46,274 bases of DNA from an uncultured Phocaeicola sp. (GCA_944321015.1 CALUJS010000020.1:1-46274), one strand, 5' to 3'. Numbered from the stretch's first letter, positions 34,227-43,249 are shown. Program-made: numbers and translations. The notes: a model not told the origin generated them from the letters alone.

Positions 34227-35059
34227 GACTGTGGAACGTAGTTGCTGTCGTGTTGCTGGGAGGAGCGTTGACGCTCTCCGGATGCAAGTCCTCGCGCAAG
34301 GTGACTGAGGCCCGGCCCGATGCCGCCGCGTTGAGCGACGTGCAACATGTGGAGCGCGTCATTGCCGGGTCACCTCAGGCAGACTGCATCGATGCCAAGA
34401 TGCGCTTTACGCTGCGGATGGGCGACAAAGAGCTGTCCGTGGGCGGCAACCTCCGCATGAAGCGCGACGACGTCATCCAACTCTCGCTGGTAGGCTTCGG
34501 CATCATCGAAGGCGGACGCATCGAGTTCACGCGCGACTCCGTGCTGTTGCTCGACCGCATCCATCGCTGCTACGTCCGCATGGCTTACCGCGATGTGGAA
34601 TTCTTGCGCGATTCGGGCGCGGACTTTTATACGTTGCAGGCTCTCTTCCGGAACGAGTTGGTGTTGCCCGGAGTGCGACATGTGACGGCGGGCGAGGCCT
34701 CGCGCTTCCATGTGTCCCGCCGGCCGGACGGCCGTGTGGTGTTGTCGGGCGATGAAAGGGGCGCGTTGGCTTGTCGCTTTGTGACCTCCCTGGCCGGTGC
34801 CCTGCTTGAGCAGACGGAGATAAGTACCGCCTCCGGCAAGGCATTGGTTTGGACCTACGGCGACTTTGTCCGGATGGGCACGGGGCACTATCCCGGCCGC
34901 ATGGAGATAGTCCTTCGCGGGCAGGACATGCCGGTCACGGCCGTCATCGCGCTCAGCCGCATCGGCACGGGTGACGGTTGGGCCACCCGCACGCCGGTAT
35001 CCGCGCGTTATCGTCGCATGGATGCCCGCTCGCTCATTCGGGAACTCATGCAAATGTAA
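34223..35059 (+). CDS. DUF4292 (LolB-like) lipoprotein
   Basis: A 278-residue lipoprotein with signal peptide and lipobox LSGC (lipidated Cys about 21). The mature part has the DUF4292 pattern: 'CIDAKMRFTLRMGDKELSVGGNLRMKRDDVIQLS' in successive strands, then 'GFGIIEGGRIEFTRDSVLLLDR' and 'YVRMAYRDVEFL'. It resembles half-barrel lipid-binding proteins such as LolB, so a role in lipoprotein or lipid transfer at the outer membrane is plausible but unproven. Its ATG overlaps the TPR gene stop, and the EnvC-like gene starts 10 bp after it. Confidence 0.86.
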   Translation: MRLWNVVAVVLLGGALTLSGCKSSRKVTEARPDAAALSDVQHVERVIAGSPQADCIDAKMRFTLRMGDKELSVGGNLRMKRDDVIQLSLVGFGIIEGGRIEFTRDSVLLLDRIHRCYVRMAYRDVEFLRDSGADFYTLQALFRNELVLPGVRHVTAGEASRFHVSRRPDGRVVLSGDERGALACRFVTSLAGALLEQTEISTASGKALVWTYGDFVRMGTGHYPGRMEIVLRGQDMPVTAVIALSRIGTGDGWATRTPVSARYRRMDARSLIRELMQM

Positions 35060-35069
35060 ATAACGGTCT

Positions 35070-36314
35070 ATGGAAAGAAGGGTTTGGGTATGGATAGGGC
35101 TGCTGTGGCTGATGCTGACGACACAGGCACAGACAAACCGCACAATCAAGGAATTGCAATCGCAGCGCAGTGCCTTGCAGAAGGAGATTGCCGCATCGGA
35201 ACAACTGTTGCTTTCGGCAAAAAAGGACGTACGCAGCCAGCTGAACGACCTCAACGTGCTGACCGGCCGGATAGAGCAGCGGGCAAAGCTAATAACCGCC
35301 ATCGAACGCGACGTGAAGACCTTGGACAACGAGTTGGCTTCTCTCACGAAACAGCTTGCCACCTTGCAGCAACAGCTCGCCGAGCGTAAGGACAAATATG
35401 CCGCGTCGGTGAAATACTACCACCGGAACCGCTCGGTGCAGGAGAAGCTGATGTTCATCTTCTCTGCCGATGACTTGGCGCAGACTTATCGCCGTCTGCG
35501 CTACGTGCGTGAGTACGGCGACTTCCAGCTCAGGCAAGGCGAGGATATCATGCGCAAGCGACAGGAGGTGGAGGCCAAGCAGACCGAGCTGCGTGAGGTG
35601 CGTGCCGAGAAAAACGGTCTGCTCGAACTGCAAACAACCGAGCGCGCCAAACTGAAAGACCAGGAAAAGAAACAGCGCACCTTGGTGGCCAATCTGCAAC
35701 GCAAGCAGAAGAGCCTGCAGGGCGAGTTGACGCGCAAACGCCGCCAAGCCGACCGTCTCAATGCGCAAATAGACCGCCTGATAGAGGCCGAGATTGCGGC
35801 TGCGGCGAAGAAGTCCGCTTCAAAGAAGGGAAGCAAGTCCGAGGCCAAAGGCAAAGCATCGCCCATGGAGGCCTACAAGGTGGACAGTGGAGACCGCAAA
35901 CTGTCGGCCACGTTTGAGCGCAATAAGGGCATTCTGCCCATGCCCATTACGGGAGCTTATCTCGTGGTGGAGCACTACGGACGGCGCAAGGTTCCCGGCT
36001 TGCGCAATGTGTCGCTCGACAACAAGGGCATCGACATCAAAGGCCAGCCCGGAGCACAGGCCCGTGCCATTTTCGACGGTGAAGTGTCGGCCGTGTTCCG
36101 CTATAACGGCATGACCAACGTGCTGGTGCGCCACGGCAGCTATATTTCCGTGTATTGCAACCTCTCGTCGGCCACCGTGAAGCGGGGGCAGAAGGTCAAG
36201 ACGCTCGACACGTTGGGGCAAGTGGCCGCCGATGCTTCGGGCAATGTCATCCTGCACTTCCAGCTGCGCAAGGAAACGGCCAAGCTCAATCCGGAGGTGT
36301 GGATAAAGGGATGA
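35070..36314 (+). CDS. EnvC-like murein hydrolase activator with degenerate M23 domain
   Basis: A 414-residue periplasmic protein: signal peptide (to about Ala20), a long coiled coil (about 24-250, rich in Gln, Lys and Glu heptads), then a LytM/M23 domain (about 285-414). The zinc site is incomplete. The first motif reads 'NKGIDI' where an active enzyme has HxGxDI, and the last reads 'ILHFQ' where HxH is needed; the middle His ('VRHGSY') remains. This is the pattern of EnvC and related regulators, which activate amidases at the division septum and do not cut peptidoglycan themselves. It ends the dut operon and converges on argE with 15 bp between them. Confidence 0.9.
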   Translation: MERRVWVWIGLLWLMLTTQAQTNRTIKELQSQRSALQKEIAASEQLLLSAKKDVRSQLNDLNVLTGRIEQRAKLITAIERDVKTLDNELASLTKQLATLQQQLAERKDKYAASVKYYHRNRSVQEKLMFIFSADDLAQTYRRLRYVREYGDFQLRQGEDIMRKRQEVEAKQTELREVRAEKNGLLELQTTERAKLKDQEKKQRTLVANLQRKQKSLQGELTRKRRQADRLNAQIDRLIEAEIAAAAKKSASKKGSKSEAKGKASPMEAYKVDSGDRKLSATFERNKGILPMPITGAYLVVEHYGRRKVPGLRNVSLDNKGIDIKGQPGAQARAIFDGEVSAVFRYNGMTNVLVRHGSYISVYCNLSSATVKRGQKVKTLDTLGQVAADASGNVILHFQLRKETAKLNPEVWIKG

Positions 36315-36329
36315 GGCGCCTTTTCGCCC

Positions 36330-37391
36330 TTACAGCTTCAATCCGTCCAGAAGGAGGGGATAGAGGGCGAGAGCTTCCTCCAGTTCGCTTATCAGGATAT
36401 ATTCATTGGCTGTGTGTGAACGTTCGGACTGTCCCGGGCCTATCTTCAGCGTGGGAAACGGCATGAGGGCCTGGTCGGACAGGGTGGGCGAGCCGAATGG
36501 TGTGCGTCCCAGTTCCACCGCGCGGCGCACGAGGGGATGGGCTGTGTCGATGTGTGAAGAGTTGAGGCGGAAGGAGCGGGCCGATACTTCGCTTTCCATC
36601 TGCTCGCCGATGATGGCGAACAGCTCCTCGTTGGTGTACATTTCGTTGCTGCGGATGTCGATGACGAAAGTACATGTGTCCGGCACCACGTTGTGCTGGG
36701 TGCCGGCGTTGATTTGCGTCACCGTGGCTTTCACGGGGCCGAGCAGAGGCGACACGCGCTCGAAGCGGTAGTTGCGCAACCATTCGATGTCGTGCATGGC
36801 GCGATAGATGGCGTTGTCGCCCGTGTCGCGTGCGGCATGTCCGGCAATGCCGTGCGCGGTGGCGTCGAGCACCATCAGTCCTTTTTCGGCTACGGCGGGC
36901 TGCATGCCGGTGGGTTCGCCCACAATGCCCAGCGTGATGGGCGGCAGTTTGGGGAGTACGCTTTCCACGCCGTTCTTCCCCGACACCTCCTCCTCGCACG
37001 AGGCCAGGAAGATGAGGTTGTAGGGCTGTTCTTTCTGCGTGAGCATGCGGAACGTTTCAAACAGACACACCAGGCTGCCGCCTGCGTCATTGCTGCCCAG
37101 GCCATAGAGCCTGCCTTCGCTTTCGGTGGGGGTAAACGGTTGTTTTTGCCAGCCGCTGACGGGCTTTACGGTGTCGATATGTGAATTGAGTAACAAGGTG
37201 GGTTTCTTCTCGTCGAAGTTCGGGCCGGTGCACCACACGTTGTTGCCCGAACGGTTGGTCAGGATGCCGCTGCGCTCCATGTAAGTCTGTAGGGCGTTGG
37301 CCGCAGCTTCCTCGTCGCGGCTTACGGACGGGGTGCTGATGAGCACTTTCAGCAGATTCAAAGCCTCGTTTAGGGTTGCTTCTTTCTCCAT
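36330..37391 (-). CDS. argE: N-acyl-ornithine/citrulline deacylase, ArgE family (M20)
   Basis: A zinc amidohydrolase of 353 residues that removes the N-acyl group late in arginine synthesis. Visible metal and catalytic residues are H71-x-D73 ('NSHIDTVKP'), Asp102 ('GSNDAGG'), Glu134/Glu135 ('SCEEEVSG') and Glu159 ('GEPTGM'). The dimerisation domain holds 'GIAGHAARDTGDNAIYRA'. In Bacteroides the pathway uses N-succinylated intermediates, so the substrate is likely N-succinylcitrulline, not N-acetylornithine (established for B. fragilis transcarbamylase; inference here). The ATG at 37391 lies 21 bp after a TACTTTTG box. It is separated from the other arg genes by the divergent acyl-CoA ligase. 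Confidence 0.9.
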   Translation of the reverse strand: MEKEATLNEALNLLKVLISTPSVSRDEEAAANALQTYMERSGILTNRSGNNVWCTGPNFDEKKPTLLLNSHIDTVKPVSGWQKQPFTPTESEGRLYGLGSNDAGGSLVCLFETFRMLTQKEQPYNLIFLASCEEEVSGKNGVESVLPKLPPITLGIVGEPTGMQPAVAEKGLMVLDATAHGIAGHAARDTGDNAIYRAMHDIEWLRNYRFERVSPLLGPVKATVTQINAGTQHNVVPDTCTFVIDIRSNEMYTNEELFAIIGEQMESEVSARSFRLNSSHIDTAHPLVRRAVELGRTPFGSPTLSDQALMPFPTLKIGPGQSERSHTANEYILISELEEALALYPLLLDGLKL

Positions 37392-37412
37392 GTTCGTACT
37401 TGATTGTGGCTG

Positions 37413-37420
37413 CAAAAGTA
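37413..37420 (-). promoter_or_regulatory. -7 promoter box for argE
   Basis: The minus strand reads TACTTTTG, matching TAnnTTTG, 21 bp before the argE ATG. It is only 22 bp from the plus-strand box for the acyl-CoA ligase, so the two divergent promoters overlap and may share control. Confidence 0.6.
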
Positions 37421-37442
37421 CGACACTTCGGAAGAAAAACCA

Positions 37443-37450
37443 TACCTTTG
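37443..37450 (+). promoter_or_regulatory. -7 promoter box for the acyl-CoA ligase gene
   Basis: TACCTTTG matches TAnnTTTG and lies 28 bp before the ATG at 37479. A downstream AACCTTTG at 37464-37471 is a weaker look-alike. Confidence 0.6.
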
Positions 37451-37478
37451 TACATAAATTTAAACCTTTGTCATCAGA

Positions 37479-39284
37479 ATGTCGTATCCTCATCTGGCCC
37501 GGCTCGTACATGAGCAGGCGAAAAAATACGGTGCCCGCACGGCGCTTCGCTATCGTGATTACGATACGTCGTCATGGATTCCTGTCACGTGGAACCAGTT
37601 TTCAAACACGGTGGAGGTGGCTTCGCGCGCCTTGCTCGAACTTGGTGTGGCGGTGCACGAGAACGTGGGCATCTTCTCGCAAAACAAACCCGAATGTTTC
37701 TATACCGACTTTGCGCTCTACGCCGTGCGTGCGGTGTCGGTGCCGCTCTATGCCACCAGTTCGTGCGAGCAGGTGGAATACATCATGCGCGACGCGGGCA
37801 TCCGCTATCTGTTCGTCGGCGAACAGTATCAGTATGACGTGGCCTGCCGCGTGGCTGCTTCGTGTCCGTCGCTTTGCCGCATTATCATCTTCGACCGCAA
37901 GGTCATCCGCCACTCCCACGACGAATCGTCGCTCTACTACAACGAGTTTCTCTCTCTCGGTTCCGGTCACGCGACGGCGTCCGAGCTGGAACGCCGCACG
38001 GCCAACGCCTGCGATGCCGACTTGGCCAACATCCTATATACGTCGGGCACCACGGGCGAGTCGAAAGGAGTCATGCTCCATCACTCCTGCTATGCCGAGG
38101 CTTTCCGCATCCACGACCTGCGCCTGCCCGTTCCCACGGACGAGGACGTGGTGCTGAATTTCCTGCCGCTGACGCATATCTTCGAGAAGGCGTGGACGTA
38201 TCTCTGCATCTGCCGCGGAGCCACAATCTGCATCAATCTGCGTCCGGCCGACGTGCTGCAGTCCATCCGCGAAGTGAGACCCACGGCCATGTGTGCCGTG
38301 CCCCGTTTCTGGGAGAAAGTGTATTCCGGCGTGCAAGAGCGCATAGCCGGGAGCAACCTTTTGCTCCGCTTCCTCTTCCGCGACGCGCTTCGTGTGGGGC
38401 GGCGTTGCAATCTGGAATATTGGCGCGTGGGCCAGGAGCCGCCTTTCTTCCTGCGCCTGCGCTACCGCTTCTATGAGCGCAGGCTCTATCGCCTGTTGAA
38501 GCAGACGGTGGGCATCGAACGCGGGCGGCTGTTTCCTACGGCCGGAGCGGCCATTCCCCAGGTGGTGGAAGAGTTTGTCCACTCGGTGGGCATCCCCATG
38601 CTGGCGGGATATGGGCTGACGGAGTCCACCGCCACCGTGTCGTGCGACCCCTATCCGCACTACACCATCGGTTCGGTGGGCCGCGTGATGCCCGACCTGG
38701 AGGTGCGCATTGCCGACAATGGCGAGGTGCTCCTGCGCGGGAAAACCATCACGTGCGGTTATTATAATAAGGAAGAGCTGACCCGCCGGGCCATCGATGC
38801 CGAGGGATGGTTTCACACGGGCGATGCAGGTTATTTCAAGGATGGCGAATTGTTTCTCACCGACCGCATCAAAGACCTCTATAAGACGTCCAACGGTAAA
38901 TATGTGGCGCCGCAGGCTATCGAGAGCCGCCTGGTGACCGACCGCTACATCGACCAGATAGCCGTCATTGCCGATCGCCGCAAGTATGTCACGGCGCTCA
39001 TCGTGCCCGTCTACGACCAGGTGCGTGAATATGCGTCCAAGCGCGGCATTGTCTATCAGACCATGGAGGAGCTGTTGCGCCATCCGCAAGTGATGAAGCT
39101 CTATCGCGAGCGCATCGACAGGCTTCAGCAGCCGCTGGCCCACTACGAACAGGTGAAATATTTCACGCTGTTGCCCCAACCCTTCAGCATGGAGCGCGGC
39201 GAGTTGACCAACACGCTGAAGGTGAAGCGTCCGGTGGTGTGCGAGCATTATGCTGCCGTGATTGAGAAGATGTATGAGGAATGA
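37479..39284 (+). CDS. long-chain acyl-CoA synthetase (AMP-binding)
   Basis: A 601-residue adenylate-forming ligase of the FadD15 type, which activates a fatty acid with ATP and joins it to CoA. Motifs in order: 'YTSGTTGESKGV' (ATP loop, about 187-198), 'LPLTHIFEKAW', 'MLAGYGLTEST' (about 375-385), 'GWFHTGDAGYFKDGELFLTDR' in the hinge region and 'DLYKTSNGKYVAPQAIE', giving the usual A3-A8 sequence. No signal peptide or transmembrane segment is present, as expected for a peripheral cytoplasmic enzyme. It lies between the arg genes but on the opposite strand, diverging from argE and converging on argD, so it is probably unrelated to arginine synthesis. Confidence 0.93.
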   Translation: MSYPHLARLVHEQAKKYGARTALRYRDYDTSSWIPVTWNQFSNTVEVASRALLELGVAVHENVGIFSQNKPECFYTDFALYAVRAVSVPLYATSSCEQVEYIMRDAGIRYLFVGEQYQYDVACRVAASCPSLCRIIIFDRKVIRHSHDESSLYYNEFLSLGSGHATASELERRTANACDADLANILYTSGTTGESKGVMLHHSCYAEAFRIHDLRLPVPTDEDVVLNFLPLTHIFEKAWTYLCICRGATICINLRPADVLQSIREVRPTAMCAVPRFWEKVYSGVQERIAGSNLLLRFLFRDALRVGRRCNLEYWRVGQEPPFFLRLRYRFYERRLYRLLKQTVGIERGRLFPTAGAAIPQVVEEFVHSVGIPMLAGYGLTESTATVSCDPYPHYTIGSVGRVMPDLEVRIADNGEVLLRGKTITCGYYNKEELTRRAIDAEGWFHTGDAGYFKDGELFLTDRIKDLYKTSNGKYVAPQAIESRLVTDRYIDQIAVIADRRKYVTALIVPVYDQVREYASKRGIVYQTMEELLRHPQVMKLYRERIDRLQQPLAHYEQVKYFTLLPQPFSMERGELTNTLKVKRPVVCEHYAAVIEKMYEE

Positions 39285-39370
39285 CCGGCCGCAGGAAGCC
39301 GCCGGACGGGAACATGTCCCGGAAAGACGGAATGTAATATGCTGAAAAACAGCGCGCAGAATTTCGGCTT

Positions 39371-39457
39371 GAGCCGTAATATGAAGAGACGCGAGCGGGC
39401 ATATGGACGGACGTGTCCGTGCATATGTCCGCTCGCGCGCGTCCATATGGGCGCTCA
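39371..39457. repeat. 22-bp CATATG palindromic array
   Basis: Cores at 39378 (AATATG), 39400, 39422 and 39444 (CATATG), 22 bp apart. It lies between the convergent acyl-CoA ligase and argD genes and ends 7 bp before the argD stop. This is the one copy placed between two convergent genes, where no promoter is expected. Confidence 0.88.
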
Positions 39458-39463
39458 GGGCGG

Positions 39464-40588
39464 TTAAACCATCGCCTTGCGGAGGCGGGAGACAAACTCG
39501 TCGGCCTCGTCCGTTGTGAGGCAGAGGGGCGGCAGCAGACGGATGACGTTCGTGCCGCTGGCTCCGGTGAACACATGCTGTTCGAAGATGAGGCGACGGC
39601 GCAGTTCCTGAGCCGGTTCGGCAAACTCGATGCCAATCATCAGTCCCTCGCCGCGCACTTCCTTGATGCCGGGCAGGGCGCGCAGTTCTTCCAGCAGCCG
39701 GGCGCCCACGCGGGCGGCATTGTCCACCAGATGTTCGGTCTCCATCACGTCGAGCACGGCCAGTGCGGCGGCACATCCCAGGTGGTTGCCGCCGAACGTG
39801 GTGCCCAGCTGTCCGTGCACCGGCTTGAACTTCGGGCTGATGAGCACGCCGCCCATGGGGAAGCCGTTGGCAATGCCCTTGGCCACGGTGATGAGGTCGG
39901 GGCGTATGCCGGCGTGCTGGTGGGCGAAGAAGCGTCCGCTGCGTCCGTAGCCCGACTGTATCTCGTCGAGGATGAGCACGGTGTCCGTCTCGTCGCACAT
40001 CGTGCGCAATGCCCGGAGGAATGCGGCGTCGGGCACGCGTATGCCTCCCACGCCCTGTATGCCTTCGATGATGACGGCGCACACGTCGCCTTTTGCCAGC
40101 TCGGCGCGTGCGGCTTCCGTGTCGTTCAGTTCCAGGAAAGTCACGTGCTTGTTTGCGTTGATGGGCGCAATGATTTTCGGGTTGTGCGTTGCCTCCACGG
40201 CGAGCGACGTGCGCCCGTGGAAAGCCTTACTGAAGGCCACGACCCGCGTGCGTCCGTTGTAGAATGAAGCCAGCTTGAGGGCATTCTCGTTGGCTTCCGC
40301 TCCGGAGTTGATGAGGAACAGGCTGTAGTCCTCATATTCGCAGGCATGCCCCATCCGTTCGGCCAGTTGCTGTTGCAGCGTGTTGACCACGGAGTTGGAG
40401 TAGAAGCCCAGCGTGGCCGCCTGTCGGCTCAGGGCCTCCACGTAGTGCGGGTGGGCATGGCCTATGGAAATGACGGCATGTCCGCCGTAGAGGTCGAGGT
40501 ATTCGGTGCCGTGGTCGTCCCACACATGGCAGCCTTTTCCTTTTACTATGTTGATGTCAAAGAGTGGATATACGTCGAAAAGAGTCAT
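39464..40588 (-). CDS. argD: acylornithine aminotransferase
   Basis: A class III PLP aminotransferase of 374 residues that converts N-acylglutamate semialdehyde to N-acylornithine. Motifs: 'INSGAEANENALKLA' (93-107), 'FSKAFHGRTSLAVEAT', 'VCAVIIEGIQGVGGI', 'LILDEIQSGYGRSGRFFAHQ' (205-224) and the Schiff-base lysine Lys237 in 'TVAKGIANGFPMGG'. Length is slightly short for ArgD but complete. Its ATG lies 476 bp after the argC stop. That space is filled by the inserted four-helix-bundle element, so argD was probably once directly behind argC. Confidence 0.94.
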   Translation of the reverse strand: MTLFDVYPLFDINIVKGKGCHVWDDHGTEYLDLYGGHAVISIGHAHPHYVEALSRQAATLGFYSNSVVNTLQQQLAERMGHACEYEDYSLFLINSGAEANENALKLASFYNGRTRVVAFSKAFHGRTSLAVEATHNPKIIAPINANKHVTFLELNDTEAARAELAKGDVCAVIIEGIQGVGGIRVPDAAFLRALRTMCDETDTVLILDEIQSGYGRSGRFFAHQHAGIRPDLITVAKGIANGFPMGGVLISPKFKPVHGQLGTTFGGNHLGCAAALAVLDVMETEHLVDNAARVGARLLEELRALPGIKEVRGEGLMIGIEFAEPAQELRRRLIFEQHVFTGASGTNVIRLLPPLCLTTDEADEFVSRLRKAMV

Positions 40589-40594
40589 ATTATG

Positions 40595-41067
40595 TAATGA
40601 AGAATTAAGAATGAAGAATGAAGAATTTCAGTCTTGTGAAGAGCTTCCTTTCTCATTCTTCATTAAGTTGTTTTTTACAGTTTTGATAGAGGATACGAGT
40701 AAGGCGATAAGTTCGCCACAATCGTTTTCCATGCTGGTAAATGCCGTGAGGGATATGTACTCCGAATCTTTCAGCAGGTTTAGCCAATAGTCGGTTTCGT
40801 TGGCTTCCTTTAGCGCTATGTTGAGTTTGTTAATGAAGTCTGCTTTGCTTTGGGCGAACTCTGATTCACGTATCAAGGCACCAATGGCTGTGCCTGAACG
40901 AAGAACCTGTTTGCTGAGAATAAACTCCTGCTGTTGCTCTCTAAGAAAACGTCCCATCTGTATTACTCGCAATGCGAAAGCATAGCTTTTGGTATGAAGT
41001 AAAGAGTCTGTTCGGTTGCGTGAGTTTCTCATGTGATTCTTCATTCTTCGTTCTTCATTCTTCATTA
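40595..41067. mobile_element. putative four-helix-bundle insertion element between argC and argD
   Basis: A single gene bracketed by imperfect inverted repeats. The left arm (40595-40625) starts AATGAAGAATTAAGAATGAA, and the reverse complement of the right arm (41036-41067) matches it at about 29 of 31 positions. The right arm includes the argC stop codon. The repeats consist of a 6-8-bp GAAGAAT motif, so they can also arise by slippage. The insert adds about 440 bp to an operon whose other gaps are 7-49 bp. No transposase is present, so movement, if any, would be in trans. Confidence 0.5.
40628..41032 (-). CDS. four-helix-bundle protein (23S rRNA intervening-sequence type)
   Basis: A 134-residue all-helical protein of the four-helix-bundle family first described from insertions inside spirochaete 23S rRNA genes (also related to the Avd accessory of diversity-generating retroelements). 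Diagnostic segments are 'SYAFALRVIQMGRFL' (about 16-30), 'QVLRSGTAIGALIRESEFAQ' and 'FINKLNIALKEANETDYWL'. It is basic in the N-terminal part and has no enzymatic motif; a nucleic-acid-binding pentamer is the known structure. The ATG at 41032 precedes the family N terminus; an earlier in-frame start would extend into the flanking repeat. No reverse transcriptase is nearby, so it is not a retroelement part here. Confidence 0.88.
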   Translation of the reverse strand: MRNSRNRTDSLLHTKSYAFALRVIQMGRFLREQQQEFILSKQVLRSGTAIGALIRESEFAQSKADFINKLNIALKEANETDYWLNLLKDSEYISLTAFTSMENDCGELIALLVSSIKTVKNNLMKNEKGSSSQD

Positions 41068-42033
41068 AAACGCGCTTGGTTTCAGCTTCAGTCCAACTGT
41101 TTCTTCCAAGTTAAACAATAGGTTCATGTTGTGCACGGCTTGTCCGCTGGCGCCTTTCAGCAGGTTGTCGATGCAGGAGACGACAAGCAGCTTGTTGCCG
41201 TGTTTCTCCAGATGGATGAGGCACTTGTTGGTGTTGACCACCTGTTTCAGGTCGATGTTCTCCCTCACGAGGTGCGTGAACGAATCTTCGGCATAATATT
41301 CCTCATAGATGCGCTCCAGTTCCTCCTGCGCCACCTGCGTCTTTACCACGATGGTGGCGAAGATGCCGCGCGGGAAGTCGCCCCGGTAAGGGATGAAGTC
41401 AATCTCGGACCGGAAGCTGTTTTGCAGCTGGCAGAGCGACTGCTTGATTTCGGGCACGTGTTGGTGCTCGAATGCCTTGTAGACGCTTATGTTGTTGTTG
41501 CGCCAGCTGAAGTGGCTTGTTGCGCCCGGTTTGACGCCTGCTCCCGTGCTTCCGGTGATGGCGTTGACCATGATGTCGTCATTGAGCATGAGGTTTTTCG
41601 CCAATGGCAACAGTCCGAGCTGTATGCAGGTGGCGAAGCAGCCGGGATTGGCCACGTGGCGGCTGTGGCAGATGGCGCGGCGGTTCAGTTCCGGCAGGCC
41701 GTAGATGAAGTCGTGGTCGTCGGATTTGAGGCGGTAGTCCATCGAGAGGTCGATGATGCGCAGTTCTTCGGGCACATTGTGGCTTTCCATGAACCGGCGC
41801 GTATCGCCGTGGGCCGTGCAGAAGAACAGCACGTCGATGTCATTCAGGGGCAGCGCGTCGGTGAACGTCAGGTCCGTTTCGCCGTATAGCCCTTCGTGAA
41901 CTTCGGTGATACGGTGTCCGGCATGGCTGTTGCTGTGTATGAACACGATTTCAGCATCCGGGTGGTTGATGAGCAGGCGGATGAGTTCGCCGGCCGTGTA
42001 GCCGGCTCCGCCGATGATTCCTACTTTAATCAT
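41065..42033 (-). CDS. argC: N-acyl-gamma-glutamyl-phosphate reductase
   Basis: An NADPH-dependent dehydrogenase of 322 residues, third step of arginine synthesis. It has the Rossmann motif 'GIIGGAGYTAGELIRLL' (5-21) and the catalytic Cys132 in 'NPGCFATCIQL'. It also has 'GSTGAGVKPGATSHFSWRNN' and 'SCIDNLLKGASGQAVHNMNL' near the end, all standard for type 1 ArgC. The ATG at 42033 gives the family start 'MIKVGIIGG'; an in-frame upstream ATG at 42120 is inside argG. It follows argG by 7 bp, so it is translated from the same transcript. Confidence 0.96.
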   Translation of the reverse strand: MIKVGIIGGAGYTAGELIRLLINHPDAEIVFIHSNSHAGHRITEVHEGLYGETDLTFTDALPLNDIDVLFFCTAHGDTRRFMESHNVPEELRIIDLSMDYRLKSDDHDFIYGLPELNRRAICHSRHVANPGCFATCIQLGLLPLAKNLMLNDDIMVNAITGSTGAGVKPGATSHFSWRNNNISVYKAFEHQHVPEIKQSLCQLQNSFRSEIDFIPYRGDFPRGIFATIVVKTQVAQEELERIYEEYYAEDSFTHLVRENIDLKQVVNTNKCLIHLEKHGNKLLVVSCIDNLLKGASGQAVHNMNLLFNLEETVGLKLKPSAF

Positions 42034-42040
42034 GTGGTTA

Positions 42041-43249
42041 CTATATGTTTTCTTCGTCTTTATGTACTGAGTAGTAGGCACGCAGCGGGGTGGAGAGCAC
42101 CTTGATGAAGCCTTTGGCATCCTCGGCTGTCCAGCCTTTCTGCATTTCGCCGTATTCGCCGAACTTGTTTTTCACCAAGTCGTCGGGCGAGTCCACGCCC
42201 ACGGTAGAGAAGGAGAGCGGGCGGAGTTCCAGGATGGCGGTACCGTTCACGTTGCGCTGGGACTCGGCAAGCATTGCCTCGATGTCGCGCATCACGGGTT
42301 CCAGATACTGGCTTTCGTGGAGGAACATGCCGTACCAGTTGGCTACCTGATCTTTCCAGTACTGCTGCCATTTGCTGAGCGTGTATTTCTCCAGGAAGCG
42401 GTGCGCGCCGATGATGAGCATGGGCGCTGCGGCTTCGAAACCTACGCGGCCCTTGATGCCGATGATGGTGTCGCCCACATGCATGTCGCGGCCGATGCCG
42501 TAGGGAGCGCCAATCTCCTCCACGCGTTGGATGGCCTTGATGGGGTCATCGAACTCCTCGCCGTTCACGGCACAGAGCTCGCCCTTGCGGAACGTCAGGC
42601 GCAGTTCCTCGCTGCCTTGCTTGGTCACCTGTTTCAGGTAGGCGCTTTCGGGCAGGCCCTGGCGGGAGTCAAGAATCTCGCCGCCGCAGATGGACGTGCC
42701 CCACAATCCCACGTTGTAGGAGTATTTTAGTTTGGTGAAGTCCGCTTCAAAGCCGTGTTCTTTCAGGTAATTGATTTCCTCGTCGCGGCTGAGTGCCATG
42801 TCGCGGGTGAGTGTTATGATTTCCACGCCGGGGGCAAGCACCAGGAACGTCATGTCAAAGCGCACCTGGTCGTTGCCGGCGCCGGTGGAACCGTGGGCAA
42901 TGGCGTGAGCGCCTATTTCGTTGGCATAGCGGGCTATGGCCAAGGCCTGGAAGATGCGTTCCGAGCTGACCGATATGGGGTAGGTGCCGTTGCGGAGCAC
43001 GTTGCCGAAGACCATGTACTTCAGGCTCTTTTCATAGTACTCGCGCGTCACGTCGAGTGTGACGTATTTCGTCGCGCCCAGTTTGTAGGCGTTCTCTTCG
43101 TTCTTCTTCAGCTGTTCGGCGCTGAATCCGCCCGTGTTGGCGCAGGCCGCATAGACTTCGTAGCCCTTCTCGCGGGCCAGGTACATGACGGTGAATGAGG
43201 TGTCCAGCCCTCCGCTGAACGCTACCACTACTTTCTTTTTCTCTTCCAT
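42041..43249 (-). CDS. argG: argininosuccinate synthase
   Basis: Joins citrulline and aspartate with ATP to form argininosuccinate, the penultimate arginine step. The 402 residues open with the PP-loop 'VVVAFSGGLDTSFTVMYLA' (S12-GGLDTS) and carry 'AHGSTGAGNDQVRFD' and 'NVGLWGTSICGGEILDS', as in type 1/2 ArgG. Length is normal. It lies 33 bp after the GNAT gene and 7 bp before argC, in the middle of the arg operon. Confidence 0.97.
   Translation of the reverse strand: MEEKKKVVVAFSGGLDTSFTVMYLAREKGYEVYAACANTGGFSAEQLKKNEENAYKLGATKYVTLDVTREYYEKSLKYMVFGNVLRNGTYPISVSSERIFQALAIARYANEIGAHAIAHGSTGAGNDQVRFDMTFLVLAPGVEIITLTRDMALSRDEEINYLKEHGFEADFTKLKYSYNVGLWGTSICGGEILDSRQGLPESAYLKQVTKQGSEELRLTFRKGELCAVNGEEFDDPIKAIQRVEEIGAPYGIGRDMHVGDTIIGIKGRVGFEAAAPMLIIGAHRFLEKYTLSKWQQYWKDQVANWYGMFLHESQYLEPVMRDIEAMLAESQRNVNGTAILELRPLSFSTVGVDSPDDLVKNKFGEYGEMQKGWTAEDAKGFIKVLSTPLRAYYSVHKDEENI

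Noticed and set aside
36315..36330. GGCG/CGCC hairpin between the EnvC-like gene and argE as a bidirectional terminator
   Set aside because: Only a four-base stem with no T run of useful length; support is too weak to list.
38034..40082. 682-codon minus-strand open frame crossing the acyl-CoA ligase, an array and argD
   Set aside because: It runs antisense to one confirmed gene, through the 22-bp repeat, and out of frame in argD; no domain is recognisable.
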